64,000 nucleotides of DNA from Gentiana macrophylla. Lineage: Eukaryota; Streptophyta; Magnoliopsida; Gentianales; Gentianaceae. The position numbers and the translations under genes are program-made. The stretch lies in assembly GCA_026214975.1 (NCBI GenBank), contig JAOBSW010000626.1, positions 186,001 to 250,000 of the forward strand. Reading direction: 5' to 3'. The notes beneath the pieces are model-generated. The model had not been told where the DNA came from, made no database searches, and saw nothing but the letters and a program-made list of their open reading frames with translations. Shown here one piece after another: positions 1 through 11,105 of the stretch (position 1 is its first letter; each line of letters begins with the position of its first letter).

Positions 1-1068
1 CGGCTGCAGAGGATTTCCTTAAACGATCTTCAATTCACAGTTTTGTCATCTTGATTCCATTCCTGATACGAGGACAAGATTGAAGAGATGGAGGATGCAG
101 CTCTCCTAAAAATCTGAAGGCTACGACGCCGGTAGTGTGCAACCAATACCAACCATCATGGTGAAAAAGCTACTTGAGCAGTTCGAATCATCATTTTGGC
201 AAGCTTCCTTCCCCTGCATCTTAGATTACACCATTCTATGTTTGTTGAGGTTTTCGTTTTCATGTTCACATCCATTTTCTTTTTCAGATTCGTTCTCTCA
301 TACTGTTTTCTTGGCCTAAATAATAAGCAGGAGAAGAAACACAGATGGAGGTAAAGCTTGATATTCATTTTTTCCTTACACAGCTTAGTTAACCACAGAT
401 TTTCAAAGCCTAGACAATTTTTTTGATTGATTTTCAAAGCCTAGAGATTTTCCATTATCGTATAGAAAGTATATACACCATGGCTCATTGATGGACGTTA
501 CAATTTCAAAGACCTTAGCATAGATGGCACTCTGGTTCACAATCTTTAGTTTATTTGCTAGGAAGTTTTTCAATGAAATAGTTGCGAGTTGTATGTCCTC
601 ATGTTACATATGCTTCCAATGAAATTGTGATTTTCCATTGCTTAGATTTAGGTGGATTTGTGTCATTGTTGGCAAGTTCTGTAAGCAATTCGTGTTAGCT
701 TGGATATTCTGCATCTGGATGCACATTTCTTTTATTTTCTCTGTTTGCATATTTCTTAAGAACTAGAGCTAGCGATTGTTTTGGCATGTTATTTTCTGCT
801 AAAAATCACTTTTGACTTGAATATCACAGCAAATGAAAATGGTGAATACACCTGGATGGAATAAGATTGCAAGTCTGTAACTATGTTATTAAAAAAACCG
901 ATAGAAAACATTATGATTGGAAAACTCTCCATTTTGATCTTAGCTCTTCCCTGTACATGGCATCCTTGCTACATTGTACATAAAACCACTAACATAACAC
1001 CTACGGATACCAAACCAAACAACATAGTACCACCGACGGACGTGTGCAACGCACACTGGTTGCAACTA

Positions 1069-1069
<1 letters not shown>
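1..1069. other. Unassigned AT-rich flank
   Basis: No gene is recognised here. An open frame runs from the window edge to a TGA at 82-84 on the plus strand and could be the tail of an exon, but it is too short to assign. The rest is AT-rich with no coding signal that I can support and ends at a TA microsatellite. Confidence 0.3.

Positions 1070-1108
<39 letters not shown>
1070..1108. repeat. (AT)n microsatellite
   Basis: About 19 uninterrupted AT units. It sits directly against the left end of the first copy of the 1.58 kb tandem duplication and is absent at the junction of the two copies, so it lies outside the duplicated unit. Confidence 0.95.
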
Positions 1109-1110
<2 letters not shown>

Positions 1111-1320
1111 ACCTTAGTAGTACTAATAAATATGCTAAAATAGGAGACGACGACGACGAAAGGACGTGGTTGCCACCGCTGCCTTCTCCAATACCTAGCT
1201 TCGCGTGTGTACTCCCACTAACTTTTACCACCGCCTGAGAAAAGCCTTGAACCTTCCATTCCTTATCTCACACAGCCCCCCCCCAATTGCATCGTTCTCA
1301 AACTCTCTTTAGCTAGCTAG

Positions 1321-1635
1321 ATGGCTCTCTCCAACCCCGCGGCACCTCCTCATTTCATCCTTCAGGACGCCACCATCTTCAATTTCAACGTCTCCGCCCC
1401 TTACGTCCTCTCCGCCACCATCCAGATCATTATCTACTCTCATAATCCCAAGTCAAATGGTATTAACCATGTGACAGTCCATGTTACTCCGAGGATTGCT
1501 GCTGAAAAAGTTGAAGAAACCAACTCCAATGGGGATGATGAAAATGGCCTCGAGAAGCAAGATGTACTAGGTATAAAGAGCATTAATTTTAACAGCGGTT
1601 TGCCTGACTCAAAGCTCCAAAACCGGAGTCCCTAA
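1321..1635 (+). pseudogene. NHL/LEA2-like fragment fused to unknown sequence, copy 1
   Basis: The frame opens with ATG at 1321. Residues about 11-47 (PHFILQDATIFNFNVS, then a stretch ending SHNP) resemble the start of the LEA14/NDR1-HIN1-like (NHL) domain, whose family reads FxLQDATIYxFNVS and SxRNPN; such proteins are plasma-membrane defence or stress proteins. The usual N-terminal membrane segment is missing. After residue 47 the protein leaves the family and continues into a Glu/Asn-rich stretch I cannot assign. An extra A near 1620, compared with copy 2, gives the stop at 1633-1635. Best read as a captured 5' fragment in a chimeric pseudogene; the NHL match was made by eye. Confidence 0.55.
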
Positions 1636-1821
1636 AATCAGTAGAAAATAAGCAAATATCAGTTTTTTAAGCCTGCTCTTGGATCTGTTTTTGCAGGAGC
1701 TTTGTTGTGAAGTTCGGTTGCCCGGTGCCTTTTGCAACAGAGAAGGAGCATTCAGGTGCAACTATAAATGGTGGCATGAAGCTTGTGGATTCATTTAATC
1801 TTTTGGTATTAATCTTGCTAG

Positions 1822-2153
1822 GCCTTGATGAAATACGCAACAGACGCCATGAAGGAGTCACGCATATACAATTTTCTTGCCTCTGTATGTACTGCATCTC
1901 TATATCAAAGCTAGATCTTGTTGCTATATAGATGTATATATTCATCTGCTAAACTAGAGTATTAATTACTGATTTATCCTTGCAGTTCAATGCATTGCAA
2001 TACAGAAGAATGGATTTTGAGGAATTCTCTGCAGCTGTGTTAAGTGTGCATCAGCTCGAGGCTCTAGAGCGGTGGGAACAACACGCACGTTGTGCTTATG
2101 AAATGTTCTAAAAGCAGGGATACAGAACGATTATGATCGAGGAACTAGCCTCG
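1822..2153 (+). pseudogene. CDPK-related kinase exons, copy 1
   Basis: Two exons of the C-terminal degenerate EF-hand region of a plant CDPK-related kinase (CRK) are visible. Exon 1822-1884 (63 nt) is preceded by a CTAG acceptor, reads LMKYATDAMKESRI and NFLAS, and is followed by GTATGT. Exon 1986-2153 (168 nt) is preceded by TTGCAG, begins NALQYRRMDFEEF, includes SVHQLEALERWEQHARCAYE, and ends EELAS before GTAAGT. Both exons are phase 0 and join in frame as in CRK genes. A TAA at 2109-2111 stops exon 2. The kinase domain is absent both upstream and downstream, so this is a gene fragment and not a decayed full gene. Confidence 0.8.
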
Positions 2154-2906
2154 GTAAGTGCACTTGCATCAGTTATTTTTAACAGATACTCTATTTTACC
2201 GTTTCAAACACTGTTTTTCTCTGAGTAAGATGCATAAGAATCTGTATAGCACATAATTGAAACAATGTTTTTCTGAATAAAATTATTAAGAATCTCTATA
2301 GCACATAATTTGAATAGGAAAATCTCCTCGATGTGCCCCATTTCCAAACCTGCAACTTGCAGGACTTCCCATTTTACTGAACATATATAATGTTGTTCCC
2401 ATTTTTTTTTATCAAAGACATCACTGTATTTACATTTAAGTAGTCCACTTTTATTGAAAACATGTTAATGTAGGCCAAGTACACGAAAGTATTTTAATGG
2501 AACCAAATGCAGCAAGTAGTGTACTTTATATCTAAGGTAAGTTAGCCCCTCTGTCCAGAGGCAGTACCACCAGAAATTTGGGCTATGATCAGGTCAGGTT
2601 TCAGCTCCTTTAAATGTTTATTTTCTGGTTTCCATTGCCGATTGAATAAGCTTTAGTAGTTGTTACTGCTGTGCTGAAGACAATTTTACTACCTTAGTAG
2701 TACTAATAAATATGCTAAAATAGGAGACGCAGCGACGACGAAAGGGCGTGGTTGCCACCGCTGCCTTCTCCAATACCTAGCTTCCGCGTGTGTACTCCCA
2801 CTAACTTTTAGCACCGCCTATAAAAGCCTTGAACCTTCCATTCCTTATCTCACACACACCCCCCCCCCCCAATTGCATCGTTCTCAAACTCTCTTTAGCT
2901 AGCTAG

Positions 2907-3236
2907 ACGGCTCTCTCCACCGCCGCCGGCACCTCCTCATTTCATCCTTCAGGACGCCACCATCTTCAATTTCAACGTCTCCACCCCTTACGTCCTCTCT
3001 GCCACCATTCAGGTCATTATCTACTCTCATAATCCCAAGTCAAATGGTATTAACCATGTGACAGTCCATGTTACTCCGAGGATTGCTGCTGAAAAAGTTG
3101 AAGAAACCAACTCCAATGGGGATGATGAAAATGGTCTCGAGAAGCAAGATGTACTAGGTATAAAGAGCATTAATTTTAACAGCGGTTTGCCTGACTCAAA
3201 GCTCCAAACCGGAGTCCCTAAAATCAGTAGAAAATA
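2907..3236 (+). pseudogene. NHL/LEA2-like fragment, copy 2, start codon lost
   Basis: Equivalent of the fragment at 1321, but the ATG is ACG (2907-2909). The coding part is otherwise close to copy 1. It lacks the extra A present near 1620 in copy 1, so its frame runs a few codons further (GVPKISRK) to a TAA near 3236. With no start codon and no domain core it is a pseudogene. Confidence 0.55.
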
Positions 3237-3406
3237 AGCAAATATCAGTTTTTAAGCCTGCTCTTGGATCTGTTTTTGCAGGAGCTTTGTTGTGAAGTTC
3301 GGTTGCCCGGTGCCTTTTGCAACAGAGAAGGAGCATTCAGGTGCAACTATAAATGGTGGCATGAAGCTTGTGGATTCATTTAATCTTTTGGTATTAATCT
3401 TGCTAG

Positions 3407-3738
3407 GCCTTGATGAAATACGCAACAGACGCCATGAAGGAGTCACGCATATACAATTTTCTTGCCTCTGTATGTACTGCATCTCTATATAAAAGCTAGA
3501 TCTTGTTGCTATATAGATGTATATATTCATCTGCTAAACTAGAGTATTAATTACTGATTTATCCTTGCAGTTCAATGCATTGCAATACAGAAGAATGGAT
3601 TTTGAGGAATTCTCTGCAGCTGTGTTAAGTGTGCATCAGCTCGAGGCTCTCGAGCGGTGGGAATAGCACGCACGTTGTGCTTATGAAATGTTTGAAAAGC
3701 AGGGAAACAGAACGATTATGATCGAGGAACTAGCCTCG
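3407..3738 (+). pseudogene. CDPK-related kinase exons, copy 2
   Basis: Exons 3407-3469 and 3571-3738 match 1822-1884 and 1986-2153 in length and splice sites. This copy has the sense codon at the site where copy 1 has its stop (FEKQGNRTIMIEELAS) but carries its own TAG at 3664-3666, where copy 1 has a Gln codon. Neither copy can therefore encode the segment, and each has a lesion the other lacks. Confidence 0.8.
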
Positions 3739-4273
3739 GTAAGTGCACTTGCATCAGTTATTTTTAACAGATACTCTATTTTACCGTTTCAAACACTGTT
3801 TTTCTCTGAGTAAGATGCATAAGAATCTGTATAGCACATAATTGAAACAATGTTTTTCTGAATAAAATTATTAAGAATCTCTATAGCACATAATTTGTAT
3901 AGGAAAATATCCTCGATGTGCCCCCTTTCCAAACCTGCAACTTGCAGGACTTCCCATTTTACTGAACATATATAATGTTGTTCCCATTTTTTTTATCAAA
4001 GACATCACTGTATTTACATTTAAGTAGTCCACTTGTATTGAAAACATGTTAATGTAGGCCAAGTACACGAAGGTATTTTAATGGAACCAAATGCAGCAAG
4101 TAGTGTACTTTATATCTAAGGTAAGTTAGCCCCTCTGTCCAGAGGCAGTACCACCAGAAATTTGGGCTATGATCAGGTCAGGTTTCAGCTCCTTTAAATG
4201 TTTATTTTCTGGTTTCCGTTGCCGATTAAATAAGCTTTAGTAGTTGTTACTGCTGTGCTGCAGACAATTTTAC

Positions 4274-4658
4274 GTTTAAATATCTTATTTGGTTATGGAT
4301 GCCTATGGATGCCTGGCCAAAAACACAAAATACATCACTCTCATAGTAAATTGCCTATAAACTTGAACGTACATCTCACTTTACACTGTCAAAGCTCGAT
4401 CCCATGCCTTGTTTGAACAGAAAGTTATGTGCTTCATCCCATATTCTCAAACATGATCGAAACTAGAAATGTGCTTTCAAAATTATACCTGGTCTTAATC
4501 TTCAACACAAACATGTAATGCAGAACAATATAATGTATGCACTTTTAAATAGCCTTTTGATGGAAGCCCTCTTTACCTCAGTTTTGGTTTCAAACTTTCA
4601 ATGCTTCGAAGTTTCCTTATTTCCAAATTTCATAGATAAAAACTCTAATCTAATTCCT
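4274..4658. other. AT-rich spacer
   Basis: Sequence between the tandem duplication and the CLASP-like exon. An open frame at 4518-4658 runs into the exon without a splice site, but its translation is hydrophobic low-complexity sequence unlike CLASP. I read it as intron or flanking DNA. Confidence 0.35.
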
Positions 4659-4968
4659 TTTGCTAAGGACACTAAGGAGAGAATGGCGGGAGTGGAAAGG
4701 CTTCATCAACATCTAGAAGCTTCTAGGAAGAGCCTTTCTACTTCTGAAGTCACTTCCTTAGTTGATGCCTGCTTGGATCTCTTCAAAGATAATAATTTTA
4801 GGGTTGCTCAGGGTGCTCTTCAAGCTCTGGCATCCGCCGCTGTGTTGTCTGGAGATCATTTAAAGCTTCATTTTAATGCTATTGTTCCTGCTGTTGTTGA
4901 GCGCCTCGGTGATGCTAAACAGCCTGTTAAGAGATGCTTCTAGGCGGTTATTAACTACTTTGATGGAG
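4659..4968 (+). pseudogene. CLASP: CLASP-like TOG-domain exon (frameshifted)
   Basis: The translation KDTKERMAGVERLHQHLEAS followed by LVDACLDLFKDNNFRVAQGA and LQALASAAVLSGDHLKLHF matches the N-terminal TOG domain (TOG1) of plant CLASP, the cortical-microtubule plus-end and lattice-binding protein. The exon ends at GATGGAG before GTAGGA. One extra A near 4928-4930 shifts the frame and produces a TAG at 4941-4943; the bases beyond it still encode the expected continuation (DASRRLLTTLME) in the shifted frame, so the insertion is recent or a sequencing error. The start Met and first residues of the family are not visible. The next TOG1 exon is not found in the following 1.25 kb. Confidence 0.85.
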
Positions 4969-6221
4969 GTAGGATACTTCTTCGGAATTGTTGATTTTCA
5001 ATTTCGTGTCATTGTGGCTTGCTTGATTTTTTTTTTTCAGTGCTCATTGGATTAATTAATTCATTTACATCATCAGTAAATGTTAAGTGCTGGTGGATCA
5101 GATTCTTAGCGATAATGAACCTTTTGCTTGATTTAAAGGATCTAAAGTCTTAAAAAGTCACCAAGGATGTAACTTAGTTTGTTCTGGGGGTTGAATTTTG
5201 TGACAGAGTATTCTCAATTGGAAAGGGATTGAGGTTTTGCAGTGGCTTAGGTAAAGTTAAGGTCCATTTAGTGTTCTCACAGCCATCAAAATTTGTGTAG
5301 GAAATGTCAAGTTGTTTGTTTATATTACCATGGTACGTAAGTGCACCGTTTCTTTGACCCTGGTTACTTGGATCGGGAATTAGGCTCGCATAGGTAGTGG
5401 AATAGTTAGCATGCTATGGCTATTGGATATATTACTGTTATCATATGATATGGATTTCCATTTAATTGGTCTTTGTTCAAATTAAGTGATCAAACCCATG
5501 GATCTTATTTAATCCATTCTTATGCATAAAGGCATTCTGTTTGCCAGCACACTTGTAAATTACAAAATATAATTTGTTCTCAGGTTGGTCTTTTTTGAGT
5601 TTCCTCTAAGTTAAAGTTTCCCCAGGCCATTGTATTGTGGATTAAGGTTGACACTTTACTTGTTACTTTTCTTGTTTGAGCTTTCCACTCCTCCTTTTGA
5701 TCACCATAGTGGCAGACATTATGCAGTCAATGCATACATGCTATCGATCCCAAATTGTAATCTGAGTTAATTTGAATTTTCCGTAGCCTTGCATATGTGT
5801 TGTCTCAGTCAATTCTTGTACCATGTTTGCATTTTTCTTTTACTCTTTAAATTTCTACTGGTTAGCCAGTTAAAGTGTTTGGTTTCTGTAACATCTTTTG
5901 CAAAGTGGAAAGTGTCTCTTCTTTTGCTGCTCTTGTGGATAAACCCCAAGCAACACATAATTTTCCTTAAAAGCAAACACAACTTTTTATGATGGTCCAA
6001 GTCCCATCTGTAATTTTTTGGTGTATGCTGTGAGACTTTTGTTTGGAGAATTTTAGGCATAAACTAGAAAAACATCATTCTTGACTGTTGTTATGTAACA
6101 GGTTTCTTCACCAACAATCACTGTATGATAACTTGAACATGACTTTAAATCCTATTATTTTCCACTTTTTGCTGCAAGGCCACATTTTCCAAACCAATTT
6201 AATCCCTTTATTCTTTTCCAG
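4969..6221 (+). other. Intron-like DNA between CLASP-like exons
   Basis: Starts GTAGGA and ends TTTTCCAG, so it can be read as one intron. It is AT-rich with scattered short open frames. In plant CLASP roughly 50 residues lie between the two flanking exons' products, and I see no exon encoding them here, so an exon seems to have been lost or skipped. Confidence 0.5.
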
Positions 6222-6284
6222 ATTTTGCAGATGTTGGGTGACCCGAATCCTGCTGTGCGAGAAGCAGCTATACCGTGTATTGAG
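6222..6284 (+). pseudogene. CLASP: CLASP-like second exon fragment
   Basis: The 63 nt between CCAG and GTTTTT encode ILQMLGDPNPAVREAAIPCI plus E, the HEAT-repeat segment of CLASP TOG1 that in the full protein follows shortly after the segment at 4659-4968. The reading frame is open and both splice sites are present. Nothing downstream continues the protein, so the locus holds only a 5' piece of the gene. Confidence 0.75.
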
Positions 6285-6909
6285 GTTTTTAAATTATCTG
6301 GTCGTGTTCATTTTGTTTTACCAATGGATGAGATTTGATTATTTTATTGTTGGAATTTCCATTTGTTTTTCTTACAACAAAACAGAACCTTTCTTTTAGA
6401 AAACAAAATAGTGCATAAAAAAGACAAGACCTATTAGATTACATGCCATCTTTGCTACTGTTGTTAATTGTACACATTGTAGATTCATTTATTTTCTTCT
6501 GTTTTTACTTTTTATCCGAATTTAACGAAGGCTTATAATATTTTTGCCTTTGGACTGCTTTTTTTGGGATTATTGTTTGTGGGCCTAATCTCATTCGTGG
6601 AATAATTAGCACCATCTGAAGAGCGTATTTTGGGAACAATCTTCTCCAATCGGTAATTGATATCTTTTACCTGATCAATACATCAAAAAGAGCAGTAGGC
6701 AAGATAAGAAGCAAGCTATCTCAGATGAGAGAACTGGGCAGGCAGTAATATATTGTACCCTGAAGAGTAATTCAATAACAGAAACAAAACAGATTAGCAA
6801 AATACAGCAGAGACGTTAACAACACAAAACAGCCTACCGAACAAAATACGAACAAACACGGTCAGGGTGAAGTAACACTGCGTGCATAAGCATGGTTACT
6901 TCCTCTCTA

Positions 6910-6947
<38 letters not shown>

Positions 6948-7010
6948 TGAGTGGATAAATAAATAAATAAATAGAAAATTAATATAGAGATAGAATATTA
7001 TGTTAGTCGA
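6285..7010. other. AT-rich DNA, no gene seen
   Basis: Follows the last CLASP-like exon. I found no further CLASP exon and no other coding signal apart from short spurious frames. It includes the TA microsatellite at 6911-6946. Confidence 0.4.
6911..6946. repeat. (TA)n microsatellite
   Basis: Eighteen TA units in a row, followed by AT-rich sequence with AAAT repeats (6955-6972). Confidence 0.95.
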
Positions 7011-7820
7011 GGAAAATGGTGCGGTCCTAGTTACTAGTATCGCTTTTTTCTGTTGATGAATCCTCGAGGGTCCCCCTGACTAAAGCACTCTACTCATGGA
7101 TAGTAGATGTGAGATTATTGCCGGAGCCGGTTATCCCCATCCATGGGCAAGAATAATGGACATCCGGCCTGCTCTAGCTCAGTTATTATAAGAATAGTCT
7201 TAGTGACCGTATCATTAATCAGATTAGCATTCGAGCCTTCAGGGATCCGCTAGCAAATTCATTATCAGTTAATTACTATGGTACTCTTATTTCAAGAAAT
7301 TTCTATTCAATAATTATTTTAAATTTTTTTTAATTCATTATTTCCAGAATAACTAAAGTAAGGAACTCTGGACAGTCTGCCGAGTGGCGTCCCTAGTTCC
7401 CTTTTGTTATTTTATTCTTTACGGGGTTTTCGAGCTCACTCTTTATTATGTTTAATTTTAAGATGATCGAGTTAGCCCTGACGACGAAAACAGTAGCATC
7501 CTGTCACATTATCTTAGCTGATGTCATATCTGATTCCGAGGAGGTCATCTATGAGTTTAAGACAGTGGGATAAAAAATTGAGGATAAATAAATATTTGGG
7601 ACATAGACTTATTATTTGTGTTTAGTAAGAAATCGGGAAGACCCCGTAGACCACTTCACTTATTTATTTTATTTTATGCAAGGCATTTTAACTTCCGCAA
7701 CTATTTTACTTCTTTTAGTTTTAAGTTACGAGGCTTCGTGTTATGAAGTTTTTCTTTCGTAACATGGCCGAACGGTTCATTTCCTAAGAATGTTGCGTAT
7801 TTCGGAAGTGGGTCGTTACA
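7011..7820 (+). mobile_element. Possible gypsy LTR remnant
   Basis: The segment has the composition of a Ty3/gypsy LTR end and finishes with GGGTCGTTACA, a common 3' end of plant chromovirus LTRs. No primer-binding site follows it, no matching TGTAACGACCC start is seen upstream, and there is no second copy in the window. It could be a truncated 3' or solo LTR, or unrelated DNA. Confidence 0.3.
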
Positions 7821-8425
7821 ATGTTGATTTGCAAAAGTGAATAAGGTGGTTTAATGTCCAAGGCCGAAGATGTGATGAGATAGGCTTTGGAAGGTGGACA
7901 AGGTAGAAAAATGGGAAATTTAATGAAGAAGACTCACAGGGGAGTGATCTATGTAGGCAATTTTGGACCATGTGGCTTCGCATAGAGAATGAAACTTTGT
8001 GGTCGAAATCGCGCCACATTGCTCACTCTCTACATGAGAGAGTCTCTATGGTAGAACTTCCGAGAAAAATGGGTGGGATATTTATGGGATTTAATGTATG
8101 AGCTCGGAAGCGAGTAACCATTGGATAGTGGGTGGAAAGTGGAATGTCAATCGATGGTTAACAGGGGACATAATTAATTTGATAAAGGTGAATGGTTATT
8201 AGGTTTCTCTTTTTGGATATTCGTGTGCCGGGACTGGATCCTCCGTCTTAGAATTCTGTCCATATTACCTGTGAAAATGAATAAACACGACACACTCCTT
8301 TTTTTAGTTGCAAAAAGGACGAAAAAACTTTCACACGGACAAAAATACTCTTACTATACAAATATACGCACGTGCGTCCCAGGCTCCCAGTCCCAGCACG
8401 TCTTTTTTTAATAATTTTTTTATCA
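7821..8425. other. Unassigned intergenic DNA
   Basis: No coding or repeat family is recognised; only short open frames on both strands. Confidence 0.3.
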
Positions 8426-8701
8426 AACAACCGTAACTTATAATCTAGAACTCCGATAATCAAAATATTTTCACCAAAATTCATATTATTTTCCTTCTTT
8501 ATTTTGAGATCTCAAACGATACCCTTCCGACGTAAATTTTGAAAGACAAAAAAATATTTGCATTAATCGGAGCGTTTTTCTTGTAAACGACCGTAACTTT
8601 TGATTTAGAACACCGATCATCAAAATTCTTTCACCGAAGTTCATACTTTTTTATCTTCATTTTGAGATATCATAGGAAACCCTTTCGATGTAGTTTTGAA
8701 A
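8426..8701. repeat. Two diverged tandem copies, period ~157 bp
   Basis: The block at 8426-8545 (AACCGTAACTTATAATCTAG onward) recurs at 8583-8701 (GACCGTAACTTTTGATTTAG onward) with shared CACCGAT/CTCCGAT, TTTTCACC and ATTTTGAGAT words. Identity is roughly 80 percent by eye, so the duplication is old. No coding content. Confidence 0.75.
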
Positions 8702-8867
8702 TCCAAATAATCATTGCGTTTATACTAACACAATAACGATTATAAGTATCACAAGACAAGTATCAAAGTATCATTATCATAGTATCGATTATCACGATTA
8801 AAGTATCACAATAATAAAGATATCATAGTAACACGTTTTATTAACAAACACAATGACACCATTATCA

Positions 8868-9070
8868 TTATCATTACCATTACCATTAATAGTATACGAT
8901 TAGCGTAAATCATGGACTTGACAAGCTTTACAACAACACCGACAACCTATATTCCTTTATGGATTAAAACGGAAACAAACGAAGAAACTAAAAATCATTT
9001 GGACAATAATGTAATCACATTAACACCTAAAAACTTGTGTAGTTTGAAATAACATATTCAATCACAATTG
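8868..9070. repeat. Direct repeat, first copy
   Basis: Contains ACCATTACCATTA, ATCATGGACT, CAAGCTTTAC, ATTCCTTTATGGATTAAAAC and CATTTGGACAATAATGTAAT, and recurs about 700 bp downstream at 9605-9800. A local duplication of AT-rich noncoding DNA. Confidence 0.7.
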
Positions 9071-9604
9071 AAAAAAATTACAACATATATGATAAACAAA
9101 TTGAACTTAACATATATGATAATTAAGTTACATCAAGATAGGATTATCTAAGCACCTAAAAATCTCGACAATGTCGATTGCTACCATCATCTTCTTCTCC
9201 AACTTTACACCAAATGGTTTAACATTTTCTCAACAAAGTCAACATGTACACCAAATGATTTAACATTTGTACCTTATCTCAATTCACAGATCATTACCAA
9301 GGAGCACTAGTCTATTCTTGGAACATTAGCTCGTAGTTATCCATCTTCGGTTTCAATGCGTCGACCTCAGCACCATACTACTTAGACACTTCTTTCAGTT
9401 CCACGAGTTTTATTTCAAGATATTCAATTTCGTCTTCTATTCGAGTCCTTTTTTATTTCCCCATTTCTCAAATCTGCGTCGAATATCTTTGTACAAGTGC
9501 ATTTTTAATTGTAAGAATCATTCCTCCAAGTAACAAAGATCACAAGAATGATGATGACAATATCGGTATCACAAGATATCAGATCACAAGAACAATATTA
9601 CACT

Positions 9605-9800
9605 AACACCATTACCATTACCATTGATTAGCCAAAGATCATGGACTCAACAAGCTTTACAAGAACACCGACAACATCTATTCCTTTATGGATTAAAACG
9701 AAAACAAACCGTAAACTAATAACCATTTGGACAATAATGTAATCACATTAACACCCAAAAAACTTGCGTATTTTCAAATAATACATTCAATCACAATTAA
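9605..9800. repeat. Direct repeat, second copy
   Basis: Second copy of 8868-9070 with the same order of words and scattered differences. The DNA between the copies (9071-9604) holds no recognised gene. Confidence 0.7.
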
Positions 9801-9879
9801 CACCTTCAATCACAATGGAAAAAAAATATTACTTCCAGGAAATGTTTGCAAATACTCACAACTTTATCCATATGTCACA

Positions 9880-10270
9880 AATTCAGCCAAGTATCTCAAT
9901 ATATAACATTAAAATCAGCCGTATCAGCTCATAATTCAGCTCAATCACAAAGAATAAGGTTCATCAATTTTCAGCTCAGTTTATTTCATTTATCAATCAT
10001 ATAAGCATGCTTGAATCATAACAAGAAATCAAAGATAGATTATGAGTGAGTACTTAGGTTTAGAAGATTATTTCTTGTTCATTTAATAGCATTGAGCTCA
10101 TCCCATTTTCTCAGTTCAGCTCGTTCACATCTGCAGCACGTTTAATCAAATTCAGCTCCATTTCAATTTTAAGAGCTCTACTCCATTAATCATCATCAAT
10201 AGCACATCACTCAACCTCAAGAAGTAGAAACTTCATCTTTATGTTTAATTCAGCTCCACTTGGACTACAT
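9880..10270. repeat. Cluster of TCAGCTC words
   Basis: The heptamer TCAGCTC occurs at least six times in under 400 bp, unevenly spaced, in AT-rich DNA without a coding frame. It may be a degenerate low-complexity repeat. Confidence 0.4.
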
Positions 10271-11105
10271 AAACACCAAGTTCAAATCTTCAAATCGACG
10301 CTATAAAAGTTCAACCATTGGAGGATAAAAAGACCAAAAATAAAAAGATATCACTAACACGTTCTTCTAATTAGTTAATCTAACTTCCCAAGCAGGGAAA
10401 CCACCCAACCGAATAATTGTTTTGAAATACTCAATGACCAAAGCAATGAAAAAGGAGGTTGATCATGGAAACAAACTCAAAACTCAGAAATTGCATTGGA
10501 AAAGCATCACAGTATAAAAGAAAGGTTGTTTCGAAGTACTTGTAAGCATTCAAACACCAAGAATAAAAAAATGTAGAAGAAATTTTTTTTTATACGAATC
10601 CATATTGAAATGGTTACCACAATCTACGGAGTTGAATACCCGTCCCAATTTTCGGAATCAAATCAAACATAATTAACGCACATGGCTTCCTGACTCAACC
10701 CGAAATGACAAAAGAGAATATCGAGGAAAAGTTTGAGAGATTGGTTATACACTATACACATTTCAATTTTTGCTTAAAAATGATATTGTTGATAATTGAA
10801 TAAAAAAATCGAATTTAGAGAGGAGGCAAAACACGAACTTCAACAGGAATAATAAACCACCGTTTTCAACAAAAATTAAGACAACAATTAAGGACAATGG
10901 AGTTCATCGGGCGTGTCGGACCTAAGTTGTAATGTTGACATTCAAGGCATATCATTAATTTCTACATGACAAATCAAAATAAATTGAGAAGGAAACATAT
11001 AAGCATTCACACATACTAAGTTGATGTATCAAAGGCTTGTTAAATTAGGAACCCAAATGATCATGATTACCTGTTGAATGGTGAGTTCTGTTTTGACACC
11101 ATTTT
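10271..11105. other. AT-rich DNA, no gene seen
   Basis: No open frame of note, no RNA gene and no transposon end recognised before the LTR that starts at 11106. Confidence 0.35.

Larger units (their letters stand above)
1110..2689 (+). repeat. Tandem duplication, copy 1 (1580 bp)
   Basis: Starts with TACCTTAGTAGTACTAATA and ends with GACAATTTTAC, where the second copy begins at once with the same TACCTTAGTAG. The two copies (1580 and 1584 bp) align along their whole length with only scattered substitutions and 1-3 nt indels, so the duplication is recent. The unit carries a promoter-like leader, an NHL/LEA2-like segment and two kinase exons. Confidence 0.95.
2690..4273 (+). repeat. Tandem duplication, copy 2 (1584 bp)
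   Basis: Head-to-tail second copy of the 1110-2689 unit. It ends in the same GACAATTTTAC and then passes into unrelated sequence (GTTTAAATATC). It differs from copy 1 by a longer C run near 2862-2871 and a few single-base changes. Confidence 0.95.

Noticed and set aside
137..437. Overlapping short ORFs at the left edge
   Set aside because: Short, on opposite strands, without similarity to a known family or splice context.
1667..1945. Minus-strand ORF of 92 codons (and its duplicate at 3252-3530) as a gene
   Set aside because: It is the antisense shadow of the CRK exon region, which has correct splice sites and protein similarity on the plus strand.
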